Shown here piece after piece: positions 27,351 to 37,015 of a DNA stretch of 64,000 bases. The stretch is from Bacillus sp. FJAT-49736. GTDB lineage: Bacteria; Bacillota; Bacilli; Bacillales; Bacillaceae_C. The notes under the pieces were generated by a model. That model was given only the letters and a program-made list of their open reading frames with translations. It did no database searches and was not told the DNA's origin. The stretch lies in assembly GCF_018343615.1 (NCBI RefSeq), contig NZ_JAGYPI010000002.1, positions 391,562 through 455,561 on the forward strand. Reading direction: 5' to 3'. How positions within the stretch are numbered: position 1 is the stretch's first letter; the number at the start of each line of letters is the position of its first letter. The translations under genes were made by a program, and so were the position numbers.

Positions 27351-28910
27351 ATGAAAAAATTATTTCTTACAATTACCTTATTATTTTCTTTCATCGTTCC
27401 AACAATCACCCATACATCAACTGCAGCTTCTTCTATTATTCTAAAAGTGAATAATGAACAAGTAGACAGTAATTACAGTCCTTTTGTTGAAAATGGAACA
27501 ACTTATGTACCTTTAAATGAAATTGCTAGATTAATGGGAGACAAGGTAACTTCACTTTCTTATCGAAATGAAGTCTCGATTGAAGGGAAGGATTTTAAAG
27601 CTAGTGTATGTGAAGGTTATATAGTTGGTTTTATTAATGGGAGAACACTTCCATTGAAAACGAAAACAGTGGATGGTAAAGAGGTTAATGCAAATGTAAA
27701 GGCTATCTATAAAAACGGCGAAATATATGTACCGATTGAATTTATTTCGAACGGCAATGGGATGACCTACCCGGTGGATACAGTCAACGAAAATCACACG
27801 ACAACCATCTATATTGGGAAACTACCGGTAAATATTCAAAATCGAAATAACAACATCATTTTAAAAGTAAATAATAAACAAGTAAGTGACAAATACAAAC
27901 CATTTGTTCAGGCGGATACAACTTATGTTCCTTTAGATGAAATCTCTAAGAAAATGGGATCTGATACTACTCCGCGCAAAAACCAAGTAACCGTTTCATT
28001 AACTAATTTAAAATATACAACTGTAAAAGCCGGGCAAACATCGGCTTTCAGATATGATCCATACAAAGGGAATGACGTGTATACAAAGATACCTTTAAAG
28101 ATGAATACCATACACGGAAACACAATGAATTCCAATGCAAAAGCCATCTATAAAAACGGACAAATTTTTGTTCCAGTTGAGTTTATTTCCTTATCTGACG
28201 GCATGAATTTTTATGTAGAAACGGTAAAGGATAATACTAAAACGACCATTTATGTTGGGGAACTTCCTGCTGGTTTACAACAACCGATTAACAAGTTAGG
28301 CTATGCCACAACAGAGTACGCTGGTGTTTCTAAATCACCAGGCGGTATCTATTCCATAAATGCACTTGTAAAAAATCAACAAGTCACTATCTATTCTTCA
28401 CAAGCAAAATGGTACAAAATTAAAGTTGGAAAACAAATTGGTTATGTTGAAAAAAACAAATTAAAAATAGGAAAAACTCCTGCCAAAGGAAAAATGTATC
28501 CTGATGGCTGGGTGGCACCCGTTCTAAAGTCGAAATGGAGTCCAAACCAAGCAACCAACTTCAAAACATTACAAAATGAACTTGGATTTACCGATAATGG
28601 TCATATCTTCGGAGTTTACAAAGCATCTAAAGCAATCATAGTACTTGGTGACTCTGGAAACACAGAAGTAACCTTCCAATTTTTCTGTTGGGACGGAGAT
28701 GCTAACGGTGCTATACCACAGGAATATCGGGTTCCAATTGTTGCAAAGGAACTTTTCAAACTATATTTTGGCAAAGACGCAACTCGTGTTTGGAAATATT
28801 GTGACAAAGGTGATATTCCAGATAAGTTCACCGCAAATGGAAGAACAGTAAAAGTGTCTTTCATTAAAGCCACTGGCAGTCTTTATTTTCAAGTTGGTAA
28901 GAAAAAGTAA
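27351..28910 (+). CDS. Secreted protein with two copper-amine-oxidase-N-like domains and an SH3-like domain
   Basis: 519 residues with a signal peptide (1-25, cleaved near STAAS). Two repeats of the Cu-amine-oxidase N1 type follow: IILKVNNEQVDSNYSPFVENG, TTYVPLNEIARLMG and IYVPIEFIS (about 28-155), then the same pattern (about 165-305). Residues 310-380 resemble a bacterial SH3 domain (YATTEYAGVSKSPGG, KWYKIKVGKQIGYVEK). The C-terminal 140 residues are not recognised. Such N1 domains are common in secreted Firmicute proteins and do not imply oxidase activity. It is controlled by the c-di-GMP-I riboswitch in its leader, which suggests a role in surface attachment or matrix formation. Confidence 0.85.
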   Translation: MKKLFLTITLLFSFIVPTITHTSTAASSIILKVNNEQVDSNYSPFVENGTTYVPLNEIARLMGDKVTSLSYRNEVSIEGKDFKASVCEGYIVGFINGRTLPLKTKTVDGKEVNANVKAIYKNGEIYVPIEFISNGNGMTYPVDTVNENHTTTIYIGKLPVNIQNRNNNIILKVNNKQVSDKYKPFVQADTTYVPLDEISKKMGSDTTPRKNQVTVSLTNLKYTTVKAGQTSAFRYDPYKGNDVYTKIPLKMNTIHGNTMNSNAKAIYKNGQIFVPVEFISLSDGMNFYVETVKDNTKTTIYVGELPAGLQQPINKLGYATTEYAGVSKSPGGIYSINALVKNQQVTIYSSQAKWYKIKVGKQIGYVEKNKLKIGKTPAKGKMYPDGWVAPVLKSKWSPNQATNFKTLQNELGFTDNGHIFGVYKASKAIIVLGDSGNTEVTFQFFCWDGDANGAIPQEYRVPIVAKELFKLYFGKDATRVWKYCDKGDIPDKFTANGRTVKVSFIKATGSLYFQVGKKK

Positions 28911-28917
28911 GGACTGG

Positions 28918-28965
28918 GCCGGTTCTCTTGTTTCCTTTGATGAAACAATGGGAATCGGCTTTTTT
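28918..28965 (+). terminator. Terminator of the riboswitch-controlled gene
   Basis: GCCGGTTCTC and GGGAATCGGC, with inner TTGTTTC/GAAACAA, form a long stem followed by TTTTTT, eight bases after the stop codon. Confidence 0.9.
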
Positions 28966-29121
28966 AATTCTTCTGAAGCCTGATAGATTCGGTCACAGCC
29001 TATAAAAGGCTAATGGACCTAGATTCCTTCAAATTCCTTAATAGTCCTGCCATTAGCTATTGCTCCTTCACACTAACAATACACATAAGTAACCGAAATA
29101 TAGTGAATAAGTACCACTAGT

Positions 29122-29150
29122 TTGACTAGTAAAAAAGTTTTATATATTCT
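29122..29150 (+). promoter_or_regulatory. Possible sigma-A promoter of the chemoreceptor gene
   Basis: TTGACT, 17 bases, TATTCT, about 40 bp before the start codon. No sigma-D element (GCCGATAA) is seen here although chemoreceptor genes often have one. Confidence 0.45.
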
Positions 29151-29188
29151 TTTAATAGGTACATATTTCATATGACGGAGATGACAAG

Positions 29189-30940
29189 ATGAGGAAGATT
29201 CTACAGAGTAAATTGGGCAGAAAAATAAGTGCGATTGTTGGTATTCTATTATTGTTAGTTGCAATTATTAATCTAGGATTTATGTATTACTCAATAAAAA
29301 CAACAGCTACTCAATCTATCTCTGAATTTACTACATTAAATGCTGAGAATATATCAAAGCATTTTGATGGAGAGGCTTATGAAAGATTTCTCACTAATCA
29401 ATCAGAAAGCAATGATTACTGGGATTTACGTAATCAATTAAATGATTTCCGGGAAAAAACGGGGGCATTGTACGTATATACGATGGAAGTAACGAATGAC
29501 AAGAAAGTTAAAATCCTTATAGATGGACAACTTAAGGATTCCAAAAATGCATCAGAAATAGGCGAATCAACTGCTAGTAATACATATTCTCAGGTTGGAA
29601 CTGTCTTAAACGGTGAACTTGCACATACCGATATTAATCATGATCCTGAATATGGTGATTATGTTTCAGCATTTGCCCCGATAAAAAATAAGGATGGCAA
29701 AATTATTGGAATTTTAGGTGTAGATACATCCGCGAAAAAGGTAACTAGTATCGTTAACCATGATATAGAACAATTAGGTACTATCTTTTTTGTCTTGATT
29801 ATAGTTATTTCAGTCATTGCCTCTGCTATGGTTTTTCTGTATCTGGCTAAATTAATGCAGCCTTTAAATATACTTAATAGGGCATTTTCATTAGCAACTA
29901 CCGGAAAATTAAGAGAAGGTAAGCAATTATTAAATGAGATCAGATTAAAACAGAAAGATGAGATTTCTCATTTACATAAAAGTTCTCTTGAAATGTTCCA
30001 GGGAATCACGGAGATATTAAATAAGGTTACAGAATCATCCCAGCAACTTGCTTCTTCCTCTGAACAATTATATGCAAGTGTGCAGGAAGCAACTGCAGCA
30101 AGTGAACATGTTTCAGGTTCTATTCAAAAAGTGTCTGATGGTACAGGTAAACAAACAAAAGACATCGCCTATTCCGAAGAATCGCTTTCCAAAGTTGGGA
30201 ATGAGGTTGAAAAAATCAATTCAGAAACAGCAAAGGTCAAGGATATCACGGTTAGTGCAAATGATTATGCTGCAGTCGGTAGCTCTGATATAAGAAAAGT
30301 AGTGGAGCAAATGAGTAGCATCCAACAATCTGTTGAAGATACAAATAATAAAGTACAATCCTTAAATCAAAGTTCACTTCAGATAGGTAAAATTATTGAA
30401 ATTATTACTCAGATTGCCGAGCAGACAAATCTTCTAGCGTTAAATGCAGCTATTGAAAGTGCGAGAGCTGGAGAAAGCGGTAAAGGATTCGCCGTAGTCG
30501 CTGGAGAAGTAAGAAAGCTTGCGGAACAAACTCAAGAGTCAGCTAAGCAGATAGGAGGCTTTATTCATATGATGCAACAGGATGCTGAAGATTCCGTTAA
30601 ACTTATGAATCATGTTTCCGAAAATGTGGAGGCTGGAGTCCAGCTTACTATGGAAAGTGAAAATAAATTTAAAAATATCCAATCACAAGTGGAACAGATT
30701 TCTAATAGAATGGAAGAGTTATCAAGTATAGCTGCGGAAATTTCAACAGGTACCGAAAAAATCTCAACTATCAGTAGTGAAATAACGCACCAGGCTACGG
30801 AGAATAGCAAATTGTCAGATGAAGTGGCGGCTGCAACTGATGAGCAATTAGCATCTATGCAAGAAATTTCATCTTCGACTCATCATCTATCCAATCTTGC
30901 TGAAGAATTACAAGCACTTGTTAAACGGTTTGAATTATAA
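29189..30940 (+). CDS. Methyl-accepting chemotaxis protein
   Basis: 583 residues: membrane segment (12-33), extracytoplasmic sensor (35-190, with YVYTMEV and [20 protein letters not shown], a Cache-like ending), second membrane segment (195-220), HAMP region, and a long cytoplasmic coiled coil. The signalling tip is the standard [20 protein letters not shown] and [20 protein letters not shown]. It would pass ligand signals to CheA and CheW. It stands alone between two terminators. The ligand is unknown. The spacing GGAG then nine to ten bases before ATG supports the start. Confidence 0.95.
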   Translation: MRKILQSKLGRKISAIVGILLLLVAIINLGFMYYSIKTTATQSISEFTTLNAENISKHFDGEAYERFLTNQSESNDYWDLRNQLNDFREKTGALYVYTMEVTNDKKVKILIDGQLKDSKNASEIGESTASNTYSQVGTVLNGELAHTDINHDPEYGDYVSAFAPIKNKDGKIIGILGVDTSAKKVTSIVNHDIEQLGTIFFVLIIVISVIASAMVFLYLAKLMQPLNILNRAFSLATTGKLREGKQLLNEIRLKQKDEISHLHKSSLEMFQGITEILNKVTESSQQLASSSEQLYASVQEATAASEHVSGSIQKVSDGTGKQTKDIAYSEESLSKVGNEVEKINSETAKVKDITVSANDYAAVGSSDIRKVVEQMSSIQQSVEDTNNKVQSLNQSSLQIGKIIEIITQIAEQTNLLALNAAIESARAGESGKGFAVVAGEVRKLAEQTQESAKQIGGFIHMMQQDAEDSVKLMNHVSENVEAGVQLTMESENKFKNIQSQVEQISNRMEELSSIAAEISTGTEKISTISSEITHQATENSKLSDEVAAATDEQLASMQEISSSTHHLSNLAEELQALVKRFEL

Positions 30941-30972
30941 ATCTGTATTCATTCAAGATTCATAGAAGTTGT

Positions 30973-31011
30973 GAATAAAGGGTTGCTCCAGCAGCCCTTT
31001 ATTCTGCTTTT
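30973..31011 (+). terminator. Terminator of the chemoreceptor gene
   Basis: GAATAAAGGG-T-TGCT and AGCA-G-CCCTTTATTC form a near-perfect 15-bp stem with a two-base loop, followed by TGCTTTT. Confidence 0.8.
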
Positions 31012-31058
31012 CCGAATACATATTACTTTATTAGACTGAGACATTTGTGTTCATGTCA

Positions 31059-31287
31059 TTGAGAAGTACCCTTCTCATCTTATACTCTGGTATAAATTAG
31101 GGAAAACAACTAAACTATATTAGTACTAAAATCAATTAAAAATGAGGTGTACTCCTTGCAAAAGGAAAAACAATTTCATTCCGAAAACTGCCCGTGATGC
31201 CCTCAAAGGCTTCGGCAGTCGCAGTTTCGGAAACACCGATAAGGATGAAATGGAGCGAATTACCTACTAATGATTCGCTCCTTTTGT
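31059..31287 (+). ncRNA. Possible structured small RNA with own promoter and terminator
   Basis: TTGAGA (31059), 16 bases, TATACT (31081-31086) forms a promoter. Downstream, ATTTCAT pairs with ATGAAAT, TTCCGAAAACTGC pairs with GCAGTTTCGGAA (one bulge), and CTGCC with GGCAG, giving one nested stem over 31173-31251. A perfect GGAGCGAAT/ATTCGCTCC hairpin (31252-31281) then runs into TTTTG. The short open frames in both directions look accidental. No known RNA family is recognised. Confidence 0.35.
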
Positions 31288-31374
31288 TACCTGCATTTGG
31301 CGTGAATGTCCTTATTGCTATTTCCATATGTTTATTCAAAACTCAAGAACCGTACCCATGTTTGAGTACCTTTT

Positions 31375-32343
31375 TTAAAGAAGCTCGTCTAATTGATATA
31401 TCCGTGCTTTTCCTTGACCAAAGCCAGGTAAGTTTAGTGCTTTTATTATATTTGTCATAACCATCCTGGAATCGAGATGAAGGAATTTTTGAAGATCACG
31501 TTTGGTAGTGTTAGTTTGGATTAAAAGTGTGTAGTCTTTTAAAGTGTCTGAATGAGCAGTTTTTGAGGAATAGGAACATGCTGTGCATACCCAATTTCCA
31601 GCAGATCTTTTCATCGGGATGGATGAGCACTTCGGGCAGTGAACTCCAGTTAATAACTCACTTTCATCGATGTTGAATTTTTTTAATACATCGTAGTCTT
31701 CAGATAAATGATTTTTAATAAGAAGCCTGGACAGCTTTGTTATATCCTTTTTCGTTATACTTTCGTTATGGTACATCTGCTCATATTTTTGGAATTCAAA
31801 TATTAAATTGCTACTGCGAATGATCCATTGGTATTCCTTGAACGGACCGATTGTTTTGATGATTGTAGAAGGATTGCTGATGATAATTAAAGGAAGAATC
31901 GGAATATTTGGGAACTTGTGCCGTTTTAGCCATTCTCTCCATTGAAGTTGATGTCGTTTTACCTGAATGATTGGATCTTGATATGCTCTTTCTTTGTCGC
32001 CATTTCGATGGATAAGTTGCTGGAGTCGATGGTCGAATATGATGGTTCCGCCGTGGCTTTTCACCTCTATAATTGCGATGAATGAGGAGCTTAGGATTAG
32101 TGTATCGATTTGAAAATGGTGTTTTTGATTGTTAAGCAATCTTAAGGTATGCAAAATATGGTACTTTTTATCATTTAAAAAACTTAGATGGTAATCTAAT
32201 GACTCTTCTCCGTAGTGCCCCGATCTTCTTCTAGCCAATTCGTCGAGAATCACTGACCTTTTCGGATGTAAAGGAGGTATTCTTCTGTGTAAAGCCTCCA
32301 ATTTTCTTATCTTAATAGGAAAATCCCGTTCTTTTACAATCAT
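31375..32343 (-). CDS. NERD-domain (nuclease-related) protein
   Basis: 322 residues. Residues about 40-155 carry the NERD pattern GHYGEESLDYHLSFL, then HHFQIDTLILSSSFIAIIEVK, containing the D...E-x-K of the nuclease-like core. The C-terminus has two CxxC pairs (CPKCSS and CTACS, about 235-257), a small zinc ribbon as in many Bacillus NERD proteins, followed by a helical tail. AAAGGAG lies before the ATG. NERD proteins are presumed to act on nucleic acid. It appears monocistronic. Confidence 0.85.
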   Translation of the reverse strand: MIVKERDFPIKIRKLEALHRRIPPLHPKRSVILDELARRRSGHYGEESLDYHLSFLNDKKYHILHTLRLLNNQKHHFQIDTLILSSSFIAIIEVKSHGGTIIFDHRLQQLIHRNGDKERAYQDPIIQVKRHQLQWREWLKRHKFPNIPILPLIIISNPSTIIKTIGPFKEYQWIIRSSNLIFEFQKYEQMYHNESITKKDITKLSRLLIKNHLSEDYDVLKKFNIDESELLTGVHCPKCSSIPMKRSAGNWVCTACSYSSKTAHSDTLKDYTLLIQTNTTKRDLQKFLHLDSRMVMTNIIKALNLPGFGQGKARIYQLDELL

Positions 32344-32521
32344 TTATTCAACTCCTTTTGTGTAATATCGACTATATTCTACTAAAATCTTCAAAATCCC
32401 TCCTAAACTGAACGAAATGTCCATGGAACTGCATCATTCTGGCATCCAATTGCACGGACTAAAAGAGAAACTACATCATTTTACACGCGAACTGCACATA
32501 CAACATAAGACGGAGGAATAC

Positions 32522-32572
32522 AAATGGACAGTTCTCCCATTTCCTAAAAGAAACAAGAGAACCGCCCCATAT
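32522..32572 (-). terminator. REP-like hairpin after the interrupted gene
   Basis: GGTTCTC-TTGTTTC pairs imperfectly with GAAAT-GGGAGAAC on the minus strand. The sequence resembles the terminator at 28918-28965 and belongs to the same GGTTCTCTTGTTTC intergenic family. It is placed directly after the 32578 stop. Confidence 0.45.
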
Positions 32573-32577
32573 TCCTA

Positions 32578-33750
32578 CTAAAAAATACTGCCGAAATTAT
32601 TTATTTTCCATTTGCCCTTTTCTTTCATAAAGGTAGCAATGATTGTTGCCGTATCATCATAACCACACGGAACGGTAAACTCCACTTTGCGTGTATTTCC
32701 CTGTTTGTAAATAATTTCTGCTTTTGACTTATTCCAATCAAGTATCGAACCCTTATCTGCATCAGGTTGAATCATTTTCCCTTTATACTCAACTAAATGA
32801 TAATTACTAAATGCCTTTTTAATTGCACTGCTGGAATAAGCCTGAGCTAAATAATTGGTCAGTTTTGCTTTTGTATTTACAACCGGACACAAGTAACGAT
32901 AGTAATCGCCCTTATACATTAAAGATCTTGCATTACATTCTCCAGATTCTACATTCCAGTAAATATTTTTTCCTTTTATCGCCAAATCAACTGCTTGTTT
33001 AGCAGTGAGGTCTCCCTTAGATACCGGCTCAACATACCCGTATTTTTTAAATCCATCATTAATAAATTTATATACCTGCACTTCTTGGTTTGCATCAAAA
33101 TTCCAGAATCCACTTCTATGCATTTTTAATGGTACCTTTTGAAGATTCTTAAAATAGCTTTTGTAGCTTGAGTCATACTGAGCTTTTTTTACCTTTTTGC
33201 CACCTATAAAGTAATAGGTATATTTAGGCTGTACCTCATTATTTACTTCTTTACGAAAGAGTTTTTTTGCTTACAAATTTCCTTTGCTAAAGATTATTTC
33301 ATAGATTGCCTCTGTCCAAGCATTATATCTTCCCGTATAATCAGAACCAATAAATGTATATTTCTTTGTTTTTTTATCGCTATATAACTTTAAACCTTCT
33401 ATTGTCGGTAAGCCTATATTCATATTGCCTTTAGTATCTCGTTCGAGTCCAGAAACACCGTTATCCCCTGTGAATTTAATGTTAGATACTTTATTATTTT
33501 TAAAGGTGATAGCCATGTTTATTGGTGAAAATATTTGTGCTTCTGATCCTCCGAACAATTCGGGAATTCCATCCCGATCTAAATCAACGAGAAAATACCA
33601 TTCGTTTGGTTCATTGTTCTTTTCCTTTACATAACTTAAAAGATAATCCTTGTATTTATTTTTGGCAGTGGCTAGGCCATTGTTCGTTGCTGCAGATATG
33701 GGTGATGTGACTAAAAAAAGTGCCACAATAATTAATAGGATTTTTTTCAT
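32578..33750 (-). pseudogene. Secreted protein gene interrupted by one in-frame TAA
   Basis: Two open pieces lie in the same frame. From the ATG at 33750 (signal peptide MKKILLIIVALFLVTSPISA) the frame runs to a single TAA at 33271-33273. It then stays open through KKLFRKEVNNEVQPKYTYYF into the piece containing MHRSGFW, ending at 32578. Full length would be about 390 residues. The first half has a FLVDLDRDGIPELFGG calcium-loop-like motif. The second half has an ILDWNKSKAEIIYKQG region with no family recognised. Code after the stop keeps a protein-like composition, so the nonsense change looks recent, unless it is a sequencing error or the stop is read through. The first piece (residues 1-159) could still be secreted. 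Confidence 0.75.
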
Positions 33751-33976
33751 ACTTACACTCTCCATCTATATAATGATTTTATCCTCTAGTAATTTCTTAC
33801 TATATTATACTACTACAGGTAAATTGTGTAAAAAATATAATAAATCCTATTACTCTTCCTACCTAGAGTTTTTTAGGGATAATTTCCAATTATTTTCCTC
33901 ACTCCCCTTACTGTTGGATACATAAACCAATTTTTAATAATATTTCCCTCAAAATATTAAAGTTGCCAACCTTTCC

Positions 33977-34004
33977 TAAAAATATCTTATTACTATGCCG
34001 ATAA
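33977..34004 (+). promoter_or_regulatory. Sigma-D (motility) promoter
   Basis: TAAA (33977-33980), 16 bases, GCCGATAA (33997-34004), an almost exact match to the Bacillus sigma-D consensus TAAA-N14-16-GCCGATAT. The first gene downstream is the coiled-coil protein at 34130, then the polysaccharide deacetylase. Confidence 0.7.
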
Positions 34005-34129
34005 ATATAATAAAGGTCTGAAGACCACAAAAATGGAGGAAGAAATTCTTAAATTATTTAATTGTTTCTACTTTTTACAAACGCCAAATGATAGGATTAT
34101 AAGATAATAGATTGGAGCTGATAATCAAT

Positions 34130-34861
34130 ATGGAGAATAAAAGTAAATCAAGAGGTTGGCTGATTGGAAAGCTTGGTAATCAAAGCCAGCTGGAAAAAAG
34201 TGATGAGCAAGAAAGCATATCCGCTATTGCTACTGAGTTAGTACAAACCTTTCCAGAGGAAATCGAACCAACAGATACTACCAACACGAAAAACCTTTTT
34301 TCAAAAGAGAATCAAGACAAGGTTTCATTAGATATAATCGTTTCATTGGAAAATATGCTAAAGGATCGCCAGCTTATTCTTTATAAAAATAAAGATTTAG
34401 AGGAGCAATTGTATTCCTTAAATGAAATCATCAGTCGTTTAAAGCATGAGCAAATGAAGAAAGACCAGCTTTTACAAGAAAAAAGTAAGGAATTAAGTGT
34501 TATCGAAGGCAAGCTTACGAAGAAACAAATGAGCTATGATCAGCTATTAGAAGACTATAAAGACTATCAAAATACTTCTAATTTGGAATATGAAAAGGTT
34601 TCCAATCTACTAGAGATAGAGAATAATAAATATAATAGACTTTATGAGGAATCTACTGCTATTCAGCATCAGCATATCCAAAAAATTAATCAGCTGGAAG
34701 AAAGAATCCGCGAATTAGAAGTAGAGAATCAAAATTATCTGGAACAATACCGTAAAATTCAAGAGGAAAAAAATCAGTTAATGAAGTCAATCAATGATTT
34801 TACAGAACGGATGTCATTCTCGTTCTCCCATTCAACTGATTCTTCTAGCCAAACCGAATAG
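34130..34861 (+). CDS. Coiled-coil protein of unknown function
   Basis: 243 residues from the ATG at 34130, behind TTGGAG; a TTG six codons earlier overlaps that ribosome site and is not preferred. No signal peptide or membrane segment. Residues about 65-230 form one long coiled coil rich in Glu, Lys, Gln and Leu, with LEEQLYSLNEIISRLKHEQ and NQLEERIRELEVENQ. The C-terminus is Ser-rich. It lies 36 bp before a membrane polysaccharide deacetylase and shares the sigma-D promoter with it. A structural or localisation role with that enzyme is a guess. Confidence 0.6.
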   Translation: MENKSKSRGWLIGKLGNQSQLEKSDEQESISAIATELVQTFPEEIEPTDTTNTKNLFSKENQDKVSLDIIVSLENMLKDRQLILYKNKDLEEQLYSLNEIISRLKHEQMKKDQLLQEKSKELSVIEGKLTKKQMSYDQLLEDYKDYQNTSNLEYEKVSNLLEIENNKYNRLYEESTAIQHQHIQKINQLEERIRELEVENQNYLEQYRKIQEEKNQLMKSINDFTERMSFSFSHSTDSSSQTE

Positions 34862-34897
34862 ATTACTATTTACAGTTTTATAGAAAGGCGGATCCCC

Positions 34898-36136
34898 ATG
34901 GAAATCTACCATGGAAAGTTAATGGAACTAGTATCCATTGAAAAAGAATACCATCACTCTTACCTGCAAATTAACTTATCAATGGACCAGGATGAATTGC
35001 TTTTTTGGGAGATTGACCATGAGACTGCGGAGAATTTAAGAGCTGCTACTACTTTTGATGATGATAAATATATGTACAGATTGTCTTTCCATTCCTGGGA
35101 ATCTGGCGAAAATCAATACATAAGCTATGTCACGAGGACGTATAGAGAACAAAGTGACAAAATCTATTTTTCATGCTCAAAGGAGTATAAAAATAACCTA
35201 TCAGCCATTAAGCGCATCTATGACTCAAGTAAGCTTCACTCTCTACCTTTTCTTATGAGCAAGATTCCCGGTAATGATGGTAATAATGAAGCAGCTGAAA
35301 AACAAAGACAAGAACAGGCTAAATCTGGCCATCATTCATTAGCTTGGTTTTCTGTTGCTGTTATTACTGCTATTTGTATCACACTGGTACTATACGTTGG
35401 CAATTCGGACCTCATTAAAACCGTATTTGCTCAAAAACAATATGTCAATGCAGTTAGTAAGGAAAAAGTAATTAGGGTGGAAAGCCAAAAAGAAGCGGTA
35501 GAGCCTTCGGTAAAAAAACAAGCACCAACGCAACACTCTATTACGAAGTTCTTCACTCTGGATCTCCAAAAGAATTCAAGCTATAGTGTGCCCGATGGTT
35601 ATGTAGCACTTACCTTTGATGACGGCCCGTCAAGATATTCAAAGGAGATTGTGGATATATTAAAGAAATATCATGTAGGTGGAACATTTTTTTATATCGG
35701 TCAAAATGTGAAAAAATATCCAGAATCTGTGCAATATACTCATAAGAATGGATTCGTGATTGGCAACCATTCTATGACTCATCCGGAGTTCACGAAGCTT
35801 TCCTATGAAAAACAGGAGAGGGAGTTGCTAGAAACCAATCAATTAATTAAACAAATCACACACGAGCCTGTTCGGCTTTTTAGACCGCCCTATGGTTCAA
35901 TCGACAATAATACACGGAAATTATTGAATAATCATCATTACAAGATGGTTCTTTGGAATAAGGATCCTAGGGATTGGCAAAACCACGATCCAAAAAAAAT
36001 TGTTCATTATATAAAGAGCAATCACCCCTCAGGGTCTATCATTATTCTGCATGAATCCGAGGCAGTAGTCGATGCTTTACCAAGTATTATTAATTACTTA
36101 GAAAGCCAAAAAATAAAAATAGTTAACCTGGAATAG
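34898..36136 (+). CDS. Membrane-anchored polysaccharide deacetylase (NodB/CE4)
   Basis: 412 residues, about 145 residues of N-terminal cytoplasmic domain (not recognised), a membrane segment near 150-170 (WFSVAVITAICITLVLYV), a linker, and an extracellular NodB domain (about 225-412). CE4 motifs are intact: TFDDGPS, HSMTHP, RPPYG, WNKDPRDW and IILHE. The enzyme would remove N-acetyl groups from peptidoglycan or another surface glycan, using the Asp-His-His metal site. AAAGGCGG precedes the start. The sigma-D promoter upstream links it to motile cells, where wall editing could accompany flagellar growth or daughter-cell separation. Confidence 0.88.
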   Translation: MEIYHGKLMELVSIEKEYHHSYLQINLSMDQDELLFWEIDHETAENLRAATTFDDDKYMYRLSFHSWESGENQYISYVTRTYREQSDKIYFSCSKEYKNNLSAIKRIYDSSKLHSLPFLMSKIPGNDGNNEAAEKQRQEQAKSGHHSLAWFSVAVITAICITLVLYVGNSDLIKTVFAQKQYVNAVSKEKVIRVESQKEAVEPSVKKQAPTQHSITKFFTLDLQKNSSYSVPDGYVALTFDDGPSRYSKEIVDILKKYHVGGTFFYIGQNVKKYPESVQYTHKNGFVIGNHSMTHPEFTKLSYEKQERELLETNQLIKQITHEPVRLFRPPYGSIDNNTRKLLNNHHYKMVLWNKDPRDWQNHDPKKIVHYIKSNHPSGSIIILHESEAVVDALPSIINYLESQKIKIVNLE

Positions 36137-36146
36137 TAGTACGGAT

Positions 36147-36190
36147 AGTGCCAGGCACCCCTCAATCATTATAGTGGTGTCTGGCACCAC
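36147..36190. repeat. GTGCCAGGCACC-type Bacillaceae intergenic palindrome
   Basis: AGTGCCAGGCACC and GGTGTCTGGCACC face each other around a short loop, between convergent genes. This is a common dispersed Bacillus palindrome and may act as a bidirectional terminator. Confidence 0.7.
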
Positions 36191-36196
36191 TTGCTT

Positions 36197-36550
36197 CTAA
36201 ATAGTTCCCATGCTCTCTAAAATAATTTTTGCATCTGAGTTTAAATACTCCAACACATCTTCTTTTAGAAATAAGGCTATATTATTCTTTAATACAATCC
36301 TTATCCCACTCACATCAAATTCGGATGCATAGAGATTTACCTTACTAATAATCGCAAAGTCATCTCTATTAAGTGGTTGTTGGTTCGATTCATCTGTTAA
36401 AAAGTCTAAAACTTTACTCGAATTGCCTTTTAAACGATGTTTATTTTCACTTAATAATTCTATATTTTCTTCTATGTAAATTCGTGCCGTAACAAGATCG
36501 TATCTTTCCATGCTATCATTAATTTCAGAAATCAGTTCTATTAGCTCCAT
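36197..36550 (-). CDS. Small cytoplasmic protein of unknown function
   Basis: 117 residues from the ATG at 36550, which follows GGGGGAGAGG. The frame extends 36 codons upstream, but without a better ribosome site. The protein is acidic and all-helical in appearance (MELIELISEINDSMERYDLV, then ENIELLSENKHRLKG), without a membrane segment. The two halves are weakly alike (ARIYIEENIELLSE and IRIVLKNNIALFLKE), which suggests a duplicated helical hairpin. I do not recognise the family. Confidence 0.55.
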   Translation of the reverse strand: MELIELISEINDSMERYDLVTARIYIEENIELLSENKHRLKGNSSKVLDFLTDESNQQPLNRDDFAIISKVNLYASEFDVSGIRIVLKNNIALFLKEDVLEYLNSDAKIILESMGTI

Positions 36551-36712
36551 GTCTATATCCTCTCCCCCATATTTATTCGAGAGTATATTCATAAATCCCA
36601 CTTTCTTATTATCGACTAAGGTTTTGAATATTTTAGAGAATAGACACAGATTTAACATAACAAGAGGACGGTCCTCTTGATTCTATTTATGCCAGCGGGC
36701 ACATATTCCCAA

Positions 36713-36880
36713 ATTTGTGAAAAAAGCAGTGATTTCATTACTTTAGAGGACAGACGTCCCGCTAATGGCCTAAATGGCACCATTTCAAGTCATTTTTTGA
36801 TCAATAGCGGATCCTGTCTCCACCATGCTCTCCAATATCGCTGTTTTATTGAAAATAAGAGATCCTGTGTCCTCAAAGAA
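36713..36880. repeat. Foldback intergenic repeat, copy 1
   Basis: About 166 bp starting ATTTGTGAAAAAAGCAG, with GATTTCA, CTTTAGAGGA, GACGT-CCGCTA and ATAGCGGAT-CCTGTC, then TGTTTT...GAAAATAAG.GATCCTGTG. It matches 53033-53196 block by block. CCGCTA pairs with TAGCGG and CTTTAGAGGACA with TGTCCTCAAAG, so the element folds back on itself. Confidence 0.75.
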
Positions 36881-36914
36881 AACAGGTTAAGGTTCGCCAC
36901 CACTTTTTAATAGG

Positions 36915-36958
36915 AAAAAGGAGCAATCAACCTACTATAATAGATTGTTCACTCCTTT
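36915..36958 (-). terminator. Terminator of the phosphorelay operon
   Basis: AAAGGAG-CAATC pairs with GATTG-TTCA-CTCCTTT (an internal bulge), followed on the minus strand by TTTTTCC. It lies 58 bp after the hybrid-kinase stop. Confidence 0.6.
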
Positions 36959-37015
36959 ACTATCTATACAACGTTATGAATCCTTTATTCCTCCAAAAAC
37001 AGTAGCTTCAAACGT

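Noticed and set aside
31136-31460. Short ORFs on both strands between the chemoreceptor and NERD genes
   Set aside because: They overlap the long inverted repeat and terminator, have no ribosome site, and one runs into the NERD gene.
36677-36910. 77-codon plus-strand ORF
   Set aside because: It lies within the foldback repeat and copy 2 is not open in the same way.
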